A program made the translations under genes and the position numbers. The notes under the pieces are model-generated. The model made no database searches. It was not told the DNA's origin and was given only the letters and a program-made list of their open reading frames with translations. Positions 14,991 through 24,864 of a stretch of 40,804 nucleotides of DNA are shown here, one piece after another (within the stretch, counting starts at the first letter, position 1; every line of letters starts with the position of its first letter). Origin of the DNA: Subdoligranulum variabile (GTDB taxonomy: Bacteria; Bacillota; Clostridia; Oscillospirales; Ruminococcaceae); contig SFOX01000026.1 of the NCBI GenBank assembly GCA_004552305.1, positions 1 to 40,804 on the forward strand. Direction: 5' to 3'.

Positions 14991-16253
14991 TCAATCCTCC
15001 AGCTTTTCTTCCACATAGCCGTACAGGTCGTAGGTGTCGGCGTCGGTCACAGTCACGTTGTAGAACGCGCCCTCCTCCAGCGGGGTGTCGGCGGGGGTCA
15101 GCACGCAGCCGTCAATTTCGGGGCAGTCCGCCTTGGCGCGCAGCATATACATCCCGGTTTCGTCGTCCACGCCGTCGCAGATGCACTCCAGCGTCTGCCC
15201 GATTTTTTCACCCTCACGCGCGGCGCTGACCTCTGCCTGCAATTCCATAATGTGGTCGGCGCGGCGCTGCTTGGTTTCCTCGTCAATTTGGTTTTCCATC
15301 CGGGCGGCGACGGTGTTTTCCTCGGCGGAGTAGGCAAAGCAGCCCAGACGGTCAAACTTGACGGTCTTGACGAAGTCGCACAGTTCGGCGTACTGCTCCT
15401 CGGTTTCGCCGGGGAAACCGGCAATCAGGGTGGTGCGCAGCGTGATGCCGGGGATAGCGGCGCGCAGGCGGGCGATGGCGTCCTCAATTTCCTTGCGTCC
15501 GCCGCGGCCCATGGCGGCGATAAATTTGTCGGTGATGCGTTCCGGGTAAGCGTACAGCACGCGGATCCAGCGGATGCCCTCGATCTTTTGCAGCGCGTCC
15601 AGCAAATCGCAGATCGCGCCGGGCTTGCCCCAGTCCTCGCCGTAGGCGGTGGGGTCCTGCGCTACAACGATCAATTCGCGCACGCCCTCGCCCGCCAGCC
15701 AGCGTGCCTCGGCAACGCAGTCGTTCAGCTCGCGGCTGCGCAGCTTGCCGCGGATAAGCGGAATGGCGCAGTAGTAGCAGCCGTTGTTGCAGCCCTCGGC
15801 GATTTTTAAGTACGCATAGTGGCGCGGGGTCGAGATGACGCGCGCACCGCCCAGCGGCATATCGGTCTTGGGACCGTAGCTTTCGACCTGCGCGGCACCC
15901 GCGGCGCAGACGCGGCGCACGATGGCGGGCAGCGCGGCGTTGGAGCCGATGCCGACAACGGCGTCCACTTCGGGGATCTCCTGCACGATCTGCTGCTTGT
16001 AGCGCTCGGCCAGGCAGCCGGTCACAATGACCTTGAGGTCGGGGTTTTGCTGCTTGTACGCGCAGGCCATCAGGATGTTTTCGATGGCCTCCGTCTTGGC
16101 GGACTCGATAAAGCCGCAGGTGTTGATGATGATGACGTCCGCCTGCGCAGGGTCGCCCACGGTGGTGTGACCGTCCTTGATGAGCGCGTGGCAGAACACA
16201 TCGGCATCGACCTGGTTTTTGGGGCAGCCGAGGGAAATGATGGCGATTTTCAT
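14991..16253 (-). CDS. rimO: Ribosomal protein S12 methylthiotransferase RimO, with internal deletion
   Basis: Radical-SAM methylthiotransferase that modifies an Asp of ribosomal protein S12. The N-terminal MTTase cysteines (SLGCPKN, NTCGFIES, TGCLAER), the radical-SAM triad CNNGCYYC and a C-terminal TRAM-like domain are intact. At residue 248 the chain jumps from TDKFIAAM straight to GRGGRKEIEDAIARL. In the family about 25 residues lie between these blocks, including the highly conserved Y-x-D-x-P-x-Q-H strand. The gap is in frame and the protein is 420 residues, against 430-445 usually. The deletion point is 15509/15510. Both flanks end in Met in the normal protein, so loss between short direct repeats is plausible. 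Activity is doubtful. AAAGGAC precedes the ATG. Confidence 0.9.
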   Translation of the reverse strand: MKIAIISLGCPKNQVDADVFCHALIKDGHTTVGDPAQADVIIINTCGFIESAKTEAIENILMACAYKQQNPDLKVIVTGCLAERYKQQIVQEIPEVDAVVGIGSNAALPAIVRRVCAAGAAQVESYGPKTDMPLGGARVISTPRHYAYLKIAEGCNNGCYYCAIPLIRGKLRSRELNDCVAEARWLAGEGVRELIVVAQDPTAYGEDWGKPGAICDLLDALQKIEGIRWIRVLYAYPERITDKFIAAMGRGGRKEIEDAIARLRAAIPGITLRTTLIAGFPGETEEQYAELCDFVKTVKFDRLGCFAYSAEENTVAARMENQIDEETKQRRADHIMELQAEVSAAREGEKIGQTLECICDGVDDETGMYMLRAKADCPEIDGCVLTPADTPLEEGAFYNVTVTDADTYDLYGYVEEKLED

Positions 16254-16324
16254 AGAATTTGTCCTTTAATGTTGTATAAGAGATTTTGTTGCGATGCAGG
16301 GCGGCAAGGAGTTATAGGCAAGGC

Positions 16325-16660
16325 ACCCATTTCCGGCAGGTTTGTAGGGGACGCATAAATGCGTCCCGTGCGGTTTGCCCGGTAGGTTGGCAATAACGGG
16401 GTGGCTGCACGGGCGGCATAGTAGCCGTGCCTACAAACCAACCCGTAAGTTTTTCATTTCCATTCGGTCGCGGGCGGGGCATGCCCCGCCCCTACCGGGT
16501 GGTGAATTTTGTTGTCGCCATATTCCGTGATGATGTGATATTTCCGGCAGGTTTGTAGGGGACGCATAGATGCGTCCCGTGGCGTTTAGCCGTTATATCG
16601 CATTATCGGGATGGCTGCAACGGGCGGCATATATGCCGCCCCTACGGATGACCCGTAATA
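16325..16660. repeat. Intergenic block with two GTAGGG paired units
   Basis: Upstream of rimO. Unit one (16338-16440): GGGACGCATAAATGCGTCCC, spacer, then a damaged GGGCGGCATAGTAGCCGTGCC, ending CTACAAACC. A lone GGGCGGGGCATGCCCCGCCC follows (16472-16491). Unit two (16549-16648): GGGACGCATAGATGCGTCCC, spacer, GGGCGGCATATATGCCGCCC, ending CCTACGGATGACCC. Both units begin TTCCGGCAGGTTTGTAGGGG. No gene seen. Confidence 0.8.
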
Positions 16661-16720
16661 TTGCAATAGCCACAAATTTTCCCCGCATTTTTTCGGCGGA
16701 GCCGTAAGACGGGAGCGGGT

Positions 16721-16767
16721 GGGCGGGGCGTCAAAAAATGTGTCTTGACGATTTTTTAGCCCCGCCC
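16721..16767. repeat. Nested inverted repeat downstream of recX
   Basis: Outer arms GGGCGGGGC (16721-16729) and GCCCCGCCC (16759-16767) enclose inner arms CGTCAA (16729-16734) and TTGACG (16745-16750). It lies 23 bp past the recX stop and could end recA-recX transcription, though no T run follows on the minus strand. Confidence 0.5.
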
Positions 16768-16789
16768 GTCCGCGACCCACATATTTACA

Positions 16790-17409
16790 TCAACCTTCCG
16801 ACTCCTCCAGCACCTGCCGGATCACACTGCGGTCAAAGCCGCGGCGCGCTAAGGCGGCGGCGACTAAATCCCGCCGTCCGGCGGCCAGCTTGGCGGCGTA
16901 CTGCCGCTGCACAAGGGCGCGGGCGGTTTCCAGCTCGGGGTCGGTGCCACTTTCGTCGGCGGCAAATACCTCCTCCACCACCTCGGCGGCGGTGTCGCGG
17001 TCGATGCCCTTTAACGATAGATCGTTCAAAATATCGCGGCGTGACTTGTGCTTGCGCAGCAATTCCGCCGTGCGGCGGCGGGCAAAACCCGCATCGTTCA
17101 AAAGCCCTAACTCCCCCGCCTTGGCAACTGCATAGGCGGCGCTGTGCGCGTCAAACTTGCGGCATAGCTTTTGGTATAACTCCCCCGCCGCGTGGTCGCG
17201 CAGCGAAAGATAATCCATCGCCTTGTCCAGCGCGCGGCGGGTGTCGCTCTGCCTGCGCAGCTCGTCGATCTGCCACTCCTCCAGCACGTCACCGGGGTTT
17301 ACGTGCGCCTTGACGTAGGTTTCCTCGTCCAGCGAAAAGGCAAACTCGCCGTCAAAAAACAGCGCAAAGCGCCCTTTTTTGGTTTCCTTGATCTGGGTCA
17401 GGGTGGGCA

Positions 17410-17410
<1 letters not shown>
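16790..17410 (-). CDS. recX: RecX-family regulator of RecA
   Basis: Small helical cytoplasmic protein that binds RecA filaments and limits recombinase activity. The 206 residues carry the three-helix repeats of the family: ALDKAMDYLSLRDHAAGEL...KL, then GLLNDAGFARRRTAELLRKHKSRRDI, then a C-terminal DLVAAALARRGFDRSVIRQVL. Its ATG shares one base with the recA stop (TAATG), so it is translated from the recA message and no separate promoter is needed. The N-terminal ~60 residues, with an ALFFDGEFAFSLDEET segment, match the beta-rich lead seen in Firmicute RecX. Confidence 0.92.
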
Positions 17411-18579
<1,169 letters not shown>

Positions 18580-18662
18580 GGTCAATTTCTCCTTTTATCG
18601 TGCGCCGTTTTTGGGGGGGTCTGCCCGCCCGCGCACTGGTTTTAGATTTTGCGTTTGTTCCT

Positions 18663-18691
18663 ATTATATACGATACTTTTGCAAATTACAA
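18663..18691 (-). promoter_or_regulatory. Promoter of recA-recX
   Basis: Minus-strand -35 TTGTAA (18686-18691), 17-bp spacer, -10 TATAAT (18663-18668), 83 bp upstream of the recA ATG. Confidence 0.75.
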
Positions 18692-18729
18692 CCTTTTGTT
18701 GTGTTTTTGGGGTACAATAAGCGGGATTT

Positions 18730-19563
18730 TCACCCCAAAACCGGCGGTTTTTGCAGCAAAATCGCGCGGTCGTTGCCGCTGTAGTCCCTGCGGCAGCTTG
18801 CATTCTGCCAGCCGTACTGTGCGCCCAGCGCCAGCACCGCGTCCGCCTGCTGCCAGCCGATTTCCAAAACCAGCCACCCGCCGGGGCGCAGCGCTGCCTG
18901 ATACCGCCCGGTCAACAGGCGGTAAAAATCCAGCCCGTCCGCGCCGCCGTCCAGCGCCATGACAGGCTCGCGGGCGGTTTCGGGCATCAGCGCCGCCATC
19001 TCGTCCGCCGTCAGATAGGGCGGGTTGGACACAAGTAAGTCCGCGCCGCCCTGCGGCAGCGTGCGCCAAAAGGCAAAGACATCCGCCTGCACGGTGCGCA
19101 GGTTGGGTGCCCCCGCCGCGTTGGCGGTCAGATACTGCCACGCCGCGTCGCTTTTTTCCACGCAGGTCACGGCGGCATCGGGGCGCTGCGCGGCGATCGC
19201 CAGCCCCAGGCAGCCCGTGCCGGCGCAAAGGTCGTACACCGTAGGGCTGGCAACGCCCTGCAAAAGTTCGAGCGCCGCCTCGCACACGATCTCGGTATCG
19301 GCGCGGGGGCAAAGCACACCGGGACCGACTTTTAACGTCAACCCGTAAAAATCCCATTCTCCCAGCAGATATTGCAGCGGCTCGCGGGCAGCGCGGCGCT
19401 CTGCCAGTGCCGCCAGCTTTTCGGCTTCGGCGGGCGTGGGGGCTGCGTCCAGACGCGGGTCGCGCCCCGTGACAAAGCGGTACAGCTCCGCCGCGTCATA
19501 GCGGGCATCGGGTACGCCCGCCGCCGAAAGTTTTTCACACAGCTGTTGAAAACTCGCGTTCAC
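18730..19563 (-). CDS. prmC: Peptide chain release factor N5-glutamine methyltransferase
   Basis: SAM-dependent enzyme that methylates the GGQ glutamine of release factors RF1 and RF2. The 277 residues hold an N-terminal helical domain (about 1-85), the SAM-binding motif VYDLCAGTGCLGLA and the active-site motif SNPPY. A GTG start with AGGAGG 7 nt upstream overlaps the stop of the DUF1385 gene as GTGA, so the two are co-translated. The DUF1385-prmC order is frequent in clostridia, often near prfA, which is not in this window. No terminator is seen between it and the recA promoter. Confidence 0.95.
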   Translation of the reverse strand: MNASFQQLCEKLSAAGVPDARYDAAELYRFVTGRDPRLDAAPTPAEAEKLAALAERRAAREPLQYLLGEWDFYGLTLKVGPGVLCPRADTEIVCEAALELLQGVASPTVYDLCAGTGCLGLAIAAQRPDAAVTCVEKSDAAWQYLTANAAGAPNLRTVQADVFAFWRTLPQGGADLLVSNPPYLTADEMAALMPETAREPVMALDGGADGLDFYRLLTGRYQAALRPGGWLVLEIGWQQADAVLALGAQYGWQNASCRRDYSGNDRAILLQKPPVLG

Positions 19564-20480
19564 CAGCGCGCCTCCTCTTGGGTTTCGGGCAGCACGGGGG
19601 TCACGGCGGCGATGGCGACCTCTATCATGGAATCGTCCGGCTCAAAGGTGGTCAGATGCTGCATCCACAGCCCCGGCTGGGACAAAAGCTTTGCTAACTT
19701 TGAGTCGGAGCGCCCGCACCATTTCAGCAATTCATACGATATACCGACCAAAAGTGGGAACATACACAGCTTGTACACGATGCGCAGCGCCGTGCCGGTC
19801 CACGGCAGAACGGCGTACAAAAAGATGCTGATGATGATGACCAAAATCATAAAGCTGGTGCCGCAGCGGGGGTGGAACCGGCTTTGCCTGCGGATGTTTT
19901 CCACCGTAAGGGGCAGCCCGGCCTCGTAGCAGGCGATGGTTTTATGCTCGGCGCCGTGGTATTCAAACACGCGGTGCAGCTCCTTCATGCGCGTGCAGAG
20001 GTACATATATAAAAGGAAGATGCCCATTTTCAGCACACCCTCCAGCACGACGCGCGGCCAGCGACCCAGCGGCAGAAGCCCGGTCAGAAAGGTGGGCAGA
20101 AAGGTAAACAGGAACAGCGCCAGCGCCACGCCCGCAAACGCGGACAGCGCCATCATGACGTTTTGCACGCCGGGGTGGTTTTCCAGCCAGCGGTCTGCGC
20201 GGGACTGCGGTTCCTCGTCGTCCTGCAGGGCGAGGTCGGCGGCGTGCATCAGGTAGTGGTAGCCCTTATAGAGGTTTTCTGCCATATTGCAGACGCCGCG
20301 CACCAGCGGCACGCGGTTGTACCAGTGGGTGGTCACGGTGTCGTAGCTCAGGTCGATGGTGCCGTCGGGCTTGCGCACGGCGCAGCAGATTTTTTGCGGA
20401 CCGCGCATCATAATACCTTCCATCAGCGCCTGCCCGCCGATGGAGGTTTTGAAATTAGGGGAAGTTTGCGGGTTGGACAT
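19560..20480 (-). CDS. DUF1385 domain membrane protein (YqhQ family)
   Basis: 306-residue protein of unknown function, conserved across Firmicutes. The signature start (S-I-G-G-Q-A-L-M-E-G-I-M-M-R-G-P, residues 12-27) is intact. Two or three hydrophobic helices follow (about 110-165), then the Y-H-G-A-E-H-K motif and the CHPRCGTS-like RFHPRCGTSF, where His/Cys residues suggest metal binding. A further hydrophobic pair lies at about 215-250. AAAAAAGGAGCC precedes the ATG. It is the first gene of a two-gene operon with prmC. Upstream lies repeat DNA, so its promoter must lie in or beside an A+T tract; none was clear. Confidence 0.92.
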   Translation of the reverse strand: MSNPQTSPNFKTSIGGQALMEGIMMRGPQKICCAVRKPDGTIDLSYDTVTTHWYNRVPLVRGVCNMAENLYKGYHYLMHAADLALQDDEEPQSRADRWLENHPGVQNVMMALSAFAGVALALFLFTFLPTFLTGLLPLGRWPRVVLEGVLKMGIFLLYMYLCTRMKELHRVFEYHGAEHKTIACYEAGLPLTVENIRRQSRFHPRCGTSFMILVIIISIFLYAVLPWTGTALRIVYKLCMFPLLVGISYELLKWCGRSDSKLAKLLSQPGLWMQHLTTFEPDDSMIEVAIAAVTPVLPETQEEARW

Positions 20481-20493
20481 AGTGGCTCCTTTT

Positions 20494-20904
20494 TTAGATA
20501 AAAGATAAAAAATAATAAATTTTTAGATAAAAGATAAAAGATAAAAGATAAAAAATATGGTGGAGTTTGTGCCTGCGGCACAAACAAAACGGGCGTTTTG
20601 GTAAGAAAGCGATGTCAATAAACCTAATGGGACAATTGCGAACCTTCGGTCGGTTTGTAGGGAACTGTCTTGACCGTTCCGTGCAGTCTAGCCGATAGCG
20701 CGATATACCGTGAGAACGCGCCATTCGGCGCGATTTTATGCGCTGTGCGCAGCCAGTGGTACGGCGCGGTCAAGACACGCGCCCTACATTACTACCCGGA
20801 AAAGGGCTTTTTCTACAAGCTGTAATAAATAATAAATTCGGTATTTTTTCAAACGCGCCGCCGGGGGCGGCGCACCTTCATTATTATCTATTATCTATTC
20901 ATTT
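20494..20904. repeat. Intergenic block: two A+T tracts and a GTAGGG element
   Basis: Between DUF1385 and the histidine kinase. GATAAAA units (20496-20556) lead into GTTTGTGCCTGCGGCACAAAC (20567-20587). Next is a 198-bp element (20618-20815): start ATAAACCTAATGGGACA, palindromic GGAACTGTCTTGACCGTTCC (20661-20680, one mismatch), a second arm pair GGCGCGGTC...ACGCGCC (20763-20783), end CTACCCGGAAAAGGGC. Then CGCGCCGCCGGGGGCGGCGC (20854-20873) next to a TTATCTATT tract (20880-20910). No gene seen. Confidence 0.75.
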
Positions 20905-22365
20905 TTATCTCTGCACGAAAAAATTTAAATTTTTTCGCAGATGCTCCTGCCCGGGGCGGTACACCGGCAAAACCACCGACACCGTTGTCCCCTGCCCCAG
21001 TGCTGAGGTGATCTCCACCCAGCCGCCCAAGGCGGTGACGATCTCATCCACGACGGCCAGACCGATGCCGGAGCCGCGCACGGCGTTTTTGCCCTTGAAA
21101 AATTTCTGCTTGACCTTTTCCAGATCATCGGGCGCAATGCCGCGCCCCTGGTCGCGCACCGCCGCTTTAAAGGTGTCGGCGGTGCGGGTCAGCGTCATAA
21201 AAATGGTGCCGCCGGGGCTGGAATACTTCACGGCGTTATCCAAAATGTTGACAAACACCTGCCGCAGCCGCGCGGGGTCCGCCCACACGGGGTACGGCTC
21301 GGGCGGCTCGCTGTATTCCAGATGCAGCCCCTCGCGCCGGATGCGTGCCTCCACAAACAGGGCGGCGTCGGTCGCCTCCGCCACAAGGTCCAGCACCTGA
21401 CAGTTCAGCTTGATGCCGTTTTGCAGGCGCGAAAAATCCAGCAGCTCCTCCACCATGGTGTACAGGCGGTCGGTTTCGGTGCCGATCACCGCCAAGCCGC
21501 GGCGGCAATACTCGTTGTTGGGGTCGTCGATGTTGCTGATGGTTTCGACCCAGCCCTTAATGGAGGTCAGCGGGGTGCGCAGCTCATGGCTGACCGAGGA
21601 GATAAACTCGTTTTTCAGCCGCTCGGTTTCGGCAAGGTCGCCCGCCATCTGGTTGATGGTCTTGCACAGCCGCCCGATCTCGTCATCGTAGCGGGTGTCG
21701 GGCAGGCGCGCGCGCAGATCGCCGTGGGCAATGCGGTTGGCGGTGGTTTCCACCTCGCCCAAGGGGCGCACGATGGAGCGCACAAAAAACAGCCCGCTCC
21801 ACACCGAAACCAGCAGCACCAGCAGCCCCAGCCCCACCGCCAGCGTGACGGTGTTCCACCATTGCTCGTCGGCAAGGCGCAGGCTGGTGACCAGCCGCAT
21901 GGCGGCGATGTTGCCCGCCGCATACGGCACCAGCACGGTTTCGGCCATGACACGCTCGCCCTGCGTGGTGGTGTAGATGTCGTTGCCTCTGCCCTGCAAG
22001 AGTGCCAGCGCGAAGTCGTTGCCGCCGGTCAGGTCGGTGCTGCGGATACCGCTGCTGTTTGCCAGAATGACGCCCGAAGCGTCCAGCAGCATAAATTCAA
22101 ACTTGTCTTTTTCGTCGAACTGCTCCACCGTGCGGCGCAGGGTGCGGGCGCGGCTTTCGGCGGTGACAGCGGCATCGCCCGCCGTGCCGGTTGCCTGCAG
22201 GCGTCCCTCGATGGTGGAAAACCGGTTTTCCATCGCGCTTTGCACGCCGCCGTACAGTGTGCGGTAGCTGAAATACAAAAACAGCCCCTCCGCCAGAACC
22301 AGTGCCAGCACGGTCATCAGCAAGCTGCCGCGCACCCATCGCTGCACAATACTGGTGGTTTGCAT
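20905..22365 (-). CDS. Sensor histidine kinase, two TM segments with HAMP domain
   Basis: Membrane kinase of 486 residues. An N-terminal TM helix (about 12-32) is followed by an extracytoplasmic sensor region (about 33-165), a second TM (about 168-190) and HAMP (to about 245). HisKA follows with SSVSHELRTPLTSIKGW, its His being the phosphorylation site, then the ATPase domain with NILDNAVKYS, DQGRGIAPDD and GSGIGLAVV. All catalytic boxes are intact. The start at 22365 follows AAAGGGGGGCG. It should pair with the OmpR-type regulator at 22770-23468, but 404 bp of repeats lie between. The last codons contain a 22-bp perfect palindrome (20916-20937) that could form a hairpin at the message end. 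Confidence 0.92.
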   Translation of the reverse strand: MQTTSIVQRWVRGSLLMTVLALVLAEGLFLYFSYRTLYGGVQSAMENRFSTIEGRLQATGTAGDAAVTAESRARTLRRTVEQFDEKDKFEFMLLDASGVILANSSGIRSTDLTGGNDFALALLQGRGNDIYTTTQGERVMAETVLVPYAAGNIAAMRLVTSLRLADEQWWNTVTLAVGLGLLVLLVSVWSGLFFVRSIVRPLGEVETTANRIAHGDLRARLPDTRYDDEIGRLCKTINQMAGDLAETERLKNEFISSVSHELRTPLTSIKGWVETISNIDDPNNEYCRRGLAVIGTETDRLYTMVEELLDFSRLQNGIKLNCQVLDLVAEATDAALFVEARIRREGLHLEYSEPPEPYPVWADPARLRQVFVNILDNAVKYSSPGGTIFMTLTRTADTFKAAVRDQGRGIAPDDLEKVKQKFFKGKNAVRGSGIGLAVVDEIVTALGGWVEITSALGQGTTVSVVLPVYRPGQEHLRKNLNFFVQR

Positions 22366-22383
22366 AGGACGCCCCCCTTTCAA

Positions 22384-22765
22384 GATAAGTTTGCCATTGC
22401 CCGGTATGTTTGTGGTTTTTAAAATAATAGATAAGAAATAATAGATAATAAATTTGGTGTGCGCGCCGCGCGCGCACTTTTTAAAACAACGCAGATGCCC
22501 CGTTATCCTTGCCCTGTAGGGCGGGGTGACCCCACCCCGCCGGGGAAATTTGCGGCAGCCGGGATTTTTTGCGATAATAGCAAACCTTCGTTAGGTTTGT
22601 AGGGAACGGTCTTGACCGTTCCGTGCGGTTTTCCCGTTATATCGCATTATCGGTTTGGCTGCAACGGGCGGCATTTATGCCGCCCCTACAAACCAACCCG
22701 CAATATTGCAACTACCGCCAAATCGCGGGCGGGGCATACCCCGCCCCTACCGCGCTCCGGCTTTT
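22384..22765. repeat. Repeat block separating response regulator from its kinase
   Basis: An A+T tract (22420-22452) runs into GTGCGCGCCGCGCGCGCAC (near 22458-22476). Then follow GGCGGGGTGACCCCACCCCGCC-type arms (22519-22541), GGAACGGTCTTGACCGTTCC (22603-22622), GGGCGGCATTTATGCCGCCC (22666-22685) with CTACAAACC, and GGGCGGGGCATACCCCGCCC (22727-22746). The 22592-22694 stretch is a paired unit whose left palindrome is the GGTCTTGACC type. No gene or convincing promoter seen. Confidence 0.78.
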
Positions 22766-22769
22766 TTCC

Positions 22770-23468
22770 TTACGCATTCCACCGATATCCATATCCCCAT
22801 ACGGTCAAAATATGTTGGGGGTTGCTCGGCTCGTCCTCCACCTTCATACGCAGGCGGCGGATGTTCACATCCACGATCTTCACATCGCCGTAGTAGTTCT
22901 TACCCCAGACGCCCTCCAAAATTTTCTCGCGCACCAGCGCCGTGGACGGGTTGCGGATAAACAGCTCCATGATCTGGAACTCCACCTGCGTCAGGTCAAT
23001 GGGCTTGCCGTTTTTGTACAGCACGCGCCCTTTTTCGTCCAGCGTAAACGGTCCGCTGACCAGCTGCTCGGGCGTTTGCTCGGCGACCGCCGGGGCGGTG
23101 CGGCGGATGCGGCGGCAAAGCGCCTCCAGCCGGGCGATCAGCTCCGACATCGAAAACGGCTTGGTGATATAATCGTCCGCGCCGATGGACAGCCCGCGGA
23201 TCTTGTCGCTCTCCTGCCCCTTGGCGGACACCATAATAATGCCGATGTCGCTGTTTTCGCGGCGGATGGTTTCGCACAGGCTCAGCCCGTCCATACCGGG
23301 CAGCATAATATCCAGCAGCGCGGCATCGCAGGTTTCGCCGCTGTGCAAAATTTCCAGCGCGCGCTCGGCGGTGGGCGCTTCCAGCACCTCCCAGCCGCTC
23401 ATTTTCAGGTTCAGCACCTCCAGCTCGCGGATGCTGGCTTCGTCCTCAACAAGTAAAACACGTTTCAT
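22770..23468 (-). CDS. OmpR/PhoB-family response regulator
   Basis: DNA-binding regulator of 232 residues. The receiver domain (1-120) has the acidic pair in LLVEDEAS, the phospho-Asp in LLDIMLPGMDG, the Ser of MVSAKG and the Lys in YITKPF. The winged-helix domain (about 135-230) has the usual LTQVEFQIMELFIRNP...VDVNIRRLRMKVE...VWGYGYRW. Start at 23468: AAAGGG is 6 nt upstream and the lipoprotein stop is 11 nt upstream, so they share a message; the frame open to 23669 runs into the lipoprotein gene and is rejected. The partner kinase lies downstream beyond a repeat block. Confidence 0.95.
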   Translation of the reverse strand: MKRVLLVEDEASIRELEVLNLKMSGWEVLEAPTAERALEILHSGETCDAALLDIMLPGMDGLSLCETIRRENSDIGIIMVSAKGQESDKIRGLSIGADDYITKPFSMSELIARLEALCRRIRRTAPAVAEQTPEQLVSGPFTLDEKGRVLYKNGKPIDLTQVEFQIMELFIRNPSTALVREKILEGVWGKNYYGDVKIVDVNIRRLRMKVEDEPSNPQHILTVWGYGYRWNA

Positions 23469-23479
23469 AAGATGCCCTT

Positions 23480-24772
23480 TCATTCTGCGCCCAACAGGAC
23501 GGTGTGTTTTTGGATGTATTCCTCGGTCAGCCCGGCATAGCCCGTCAGCACACGCGCCTGCAATTGCTGGCTGCCGACGTTGGCAATGCGGGTAAATTTC
23601 TCGTTGTCGGCGGCGTTCGCCTCCACCATACGCAGCTCGCAGTAGGTCACGGTGCCGGTCAGATTGCACAGCCGCCAGCCGCCGGCGTTGGCAAGCGGGC
23701 GCAGCAGCACATTTTTGCGCAGCGCCGCGGGCAAGCCGAAAAACACCCGGTTGGCGGCATCGTACACGCCGAAGGTGGATTTTCCGCCGTTCTCGCCCGC
23801 GTAGTCCTGCCAGACGACAAACCGCAGCCGCTTGTCCAAGGGCGAGGCAATGCTGCCGCCGTCCTCCGCCTCGACGGGGATATCCACCGTGCCGTTCTGG
23901 TCAATATCGCAGCTGAACAGCGTGGTGTCGTACCGGCGCGTGCTGTTGAAAACGCTGCTGACGCCGGGCGGGTGGTAGGACTGCAAAAAGCCCGTTTCTT
24001 CGTCATAAGTAATAATGTCGGACACCAGGCTGCCGCTGTCGGAGTAGGCATCCATCACCAGATAGGTATACTCGTCAATGCCGCGCCCCGCCTGCAGCGC
24101 CGCGCAGCCGGTGTACACGCCCTCGCCCAGGTTCAGCGTCTGGGCGCTGCGGAACTCGCCGTCCATATTGGTCAAAAGCTGCAGCGCCACGCCGCCGAAA
24201 TCGGTTTCTGCCGGCAGTGCCAGCACAAGGTCCTGCGTGTCGCCCTTGCCGGTAAAGTCCGCCAAGATCATATGGGTGTAGCTTTGGCTGATGACGGTGG
24301 TCAGCTGCCCGTCCGCGTAGCGGTAAACGACCAGATAGCTGTCGCCCTGCGCGCTGGTGTAGCCCGCGATGAGCTGCTGGCTGACGCTGTCGCGCAGATG
24401 CGCGGCAGAGAAAACCTCCACCTCGCCGCTGAGTCCCTCCACCGTCTGGCTGACCCGCCAGCCGCCGTCGGTTTCTGCCTCCAGCACGGCAAGCCAGACG
24501 TTGGTGCCGGTGCTGTCGGCGGCATACAACACGGCCGCCTCGTCCTGACCGTCGCCGTCCCAATCGCCGAAGGCAAAGGGGGACAGAAAGTCCCCGCTGT
24601 TGGGATATTTTAACGTTACAGCGCTGTTTAAGTAGCTGTTCAGCGCCTTTTGCAGGGCGCGGCTCTCGCCCGAAAGCTGCGGGGCGCGCAGCATGGCTTC
24701 GGTATCGGTGGCAAGGCTGCACCCGCACAGCAGGCAGACCGCCAGCAGCACGGCGGTGAGTTTGGTTTTCAC
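23480..24772 (-). CDS. Lipoprotein with FG-GAP-like/EF-hand-like segment, cotranscribed with a two-component system
   Basis: Exported, lipid-anchored protein of 430 residues: basic start, hydrophobic h-region and lipobox L-C-G-C with the modified Cys at residue 18. After the signal come beta-rich stretches with the calcium-loop pattern D-W-D-G-D-G-Q-D-E (about residue 70) and a similar D-I-D-Q-N-G-T-V-D (about residue 290), as in FG-GAP/VCBS-type propeller blades. GTG start with AAGGGGGC upstream and a consensus promoter at 24812-24840. It is the first gene of the lipoprotein-regulator-kinase group, so it may be an accessory sensor or a regulated surface protein. I recognise no named family. 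Confidence 0.8.
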   Translation of the reverse strand: MKTKLTAVLLAVCLLCGCSLATDTEAMLRAPQLSGESRALQKALNSYLNSAVTLKYPNSGDFLSPFAFGDWDGDGQDEAAVLYAADSTGTNVWLAVLEAETDGGWRVSQTVEGLSGEVEVFSAAHLRDSVSQQLIAGYTSAQGDSYLVVYRYADGQLTTVISQSYTHMILADFTGKGDTQDLVLALPAETDFGGVALQLLTNMDGEFRSAQTLNLGEGVYTGCAALQAGRGIDEYTYLVMDAYSDSGSLVSDIITYDEETGFLQSYHPPGVSSVFNSTRRYDTTLFSCDIDQNGTVDIPVEAEDGGSIASPLDKRLRFVVWQDYAGENGGKSTFGVYDAANRVFFGLPAALRKNVLLRPLANAGGWRLCNLTGTVTYCELRMVEANAADNEKFTRIANVGSQQLQARVLTGYAGLTEEYIQKHTVLLGAE

Positions 24773-24811
24773 AAGGCGGCGCCCCCTTTTTGCGCAAAAC
24801 TAGATGGAATC

Positions 24812-24840
24812 ATTATACCACGTTTCACGCGCTGCCGCAA
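24812..24840 (-). promoter_or_regulatory. Promoter of the lipoprotein/two-component operon
   Basis: Minus-strand -35 TTGCGG (24835-24840), 17-bp spacer, -10 TATAAT (24812-24817), 39 bp upstream of the lipoprotein GTG. Confidence 0.75.
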
Positions 24841-24864
24841 TATAAGCGCGGGATGCGGGGCAGC

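Noticed and set aside
18580..18720. LexA/SOS box upstream of recA
   Set aside because: No GAAC-N4-GTTC palindrome is present; only a GGAAC half-site follows the -10.
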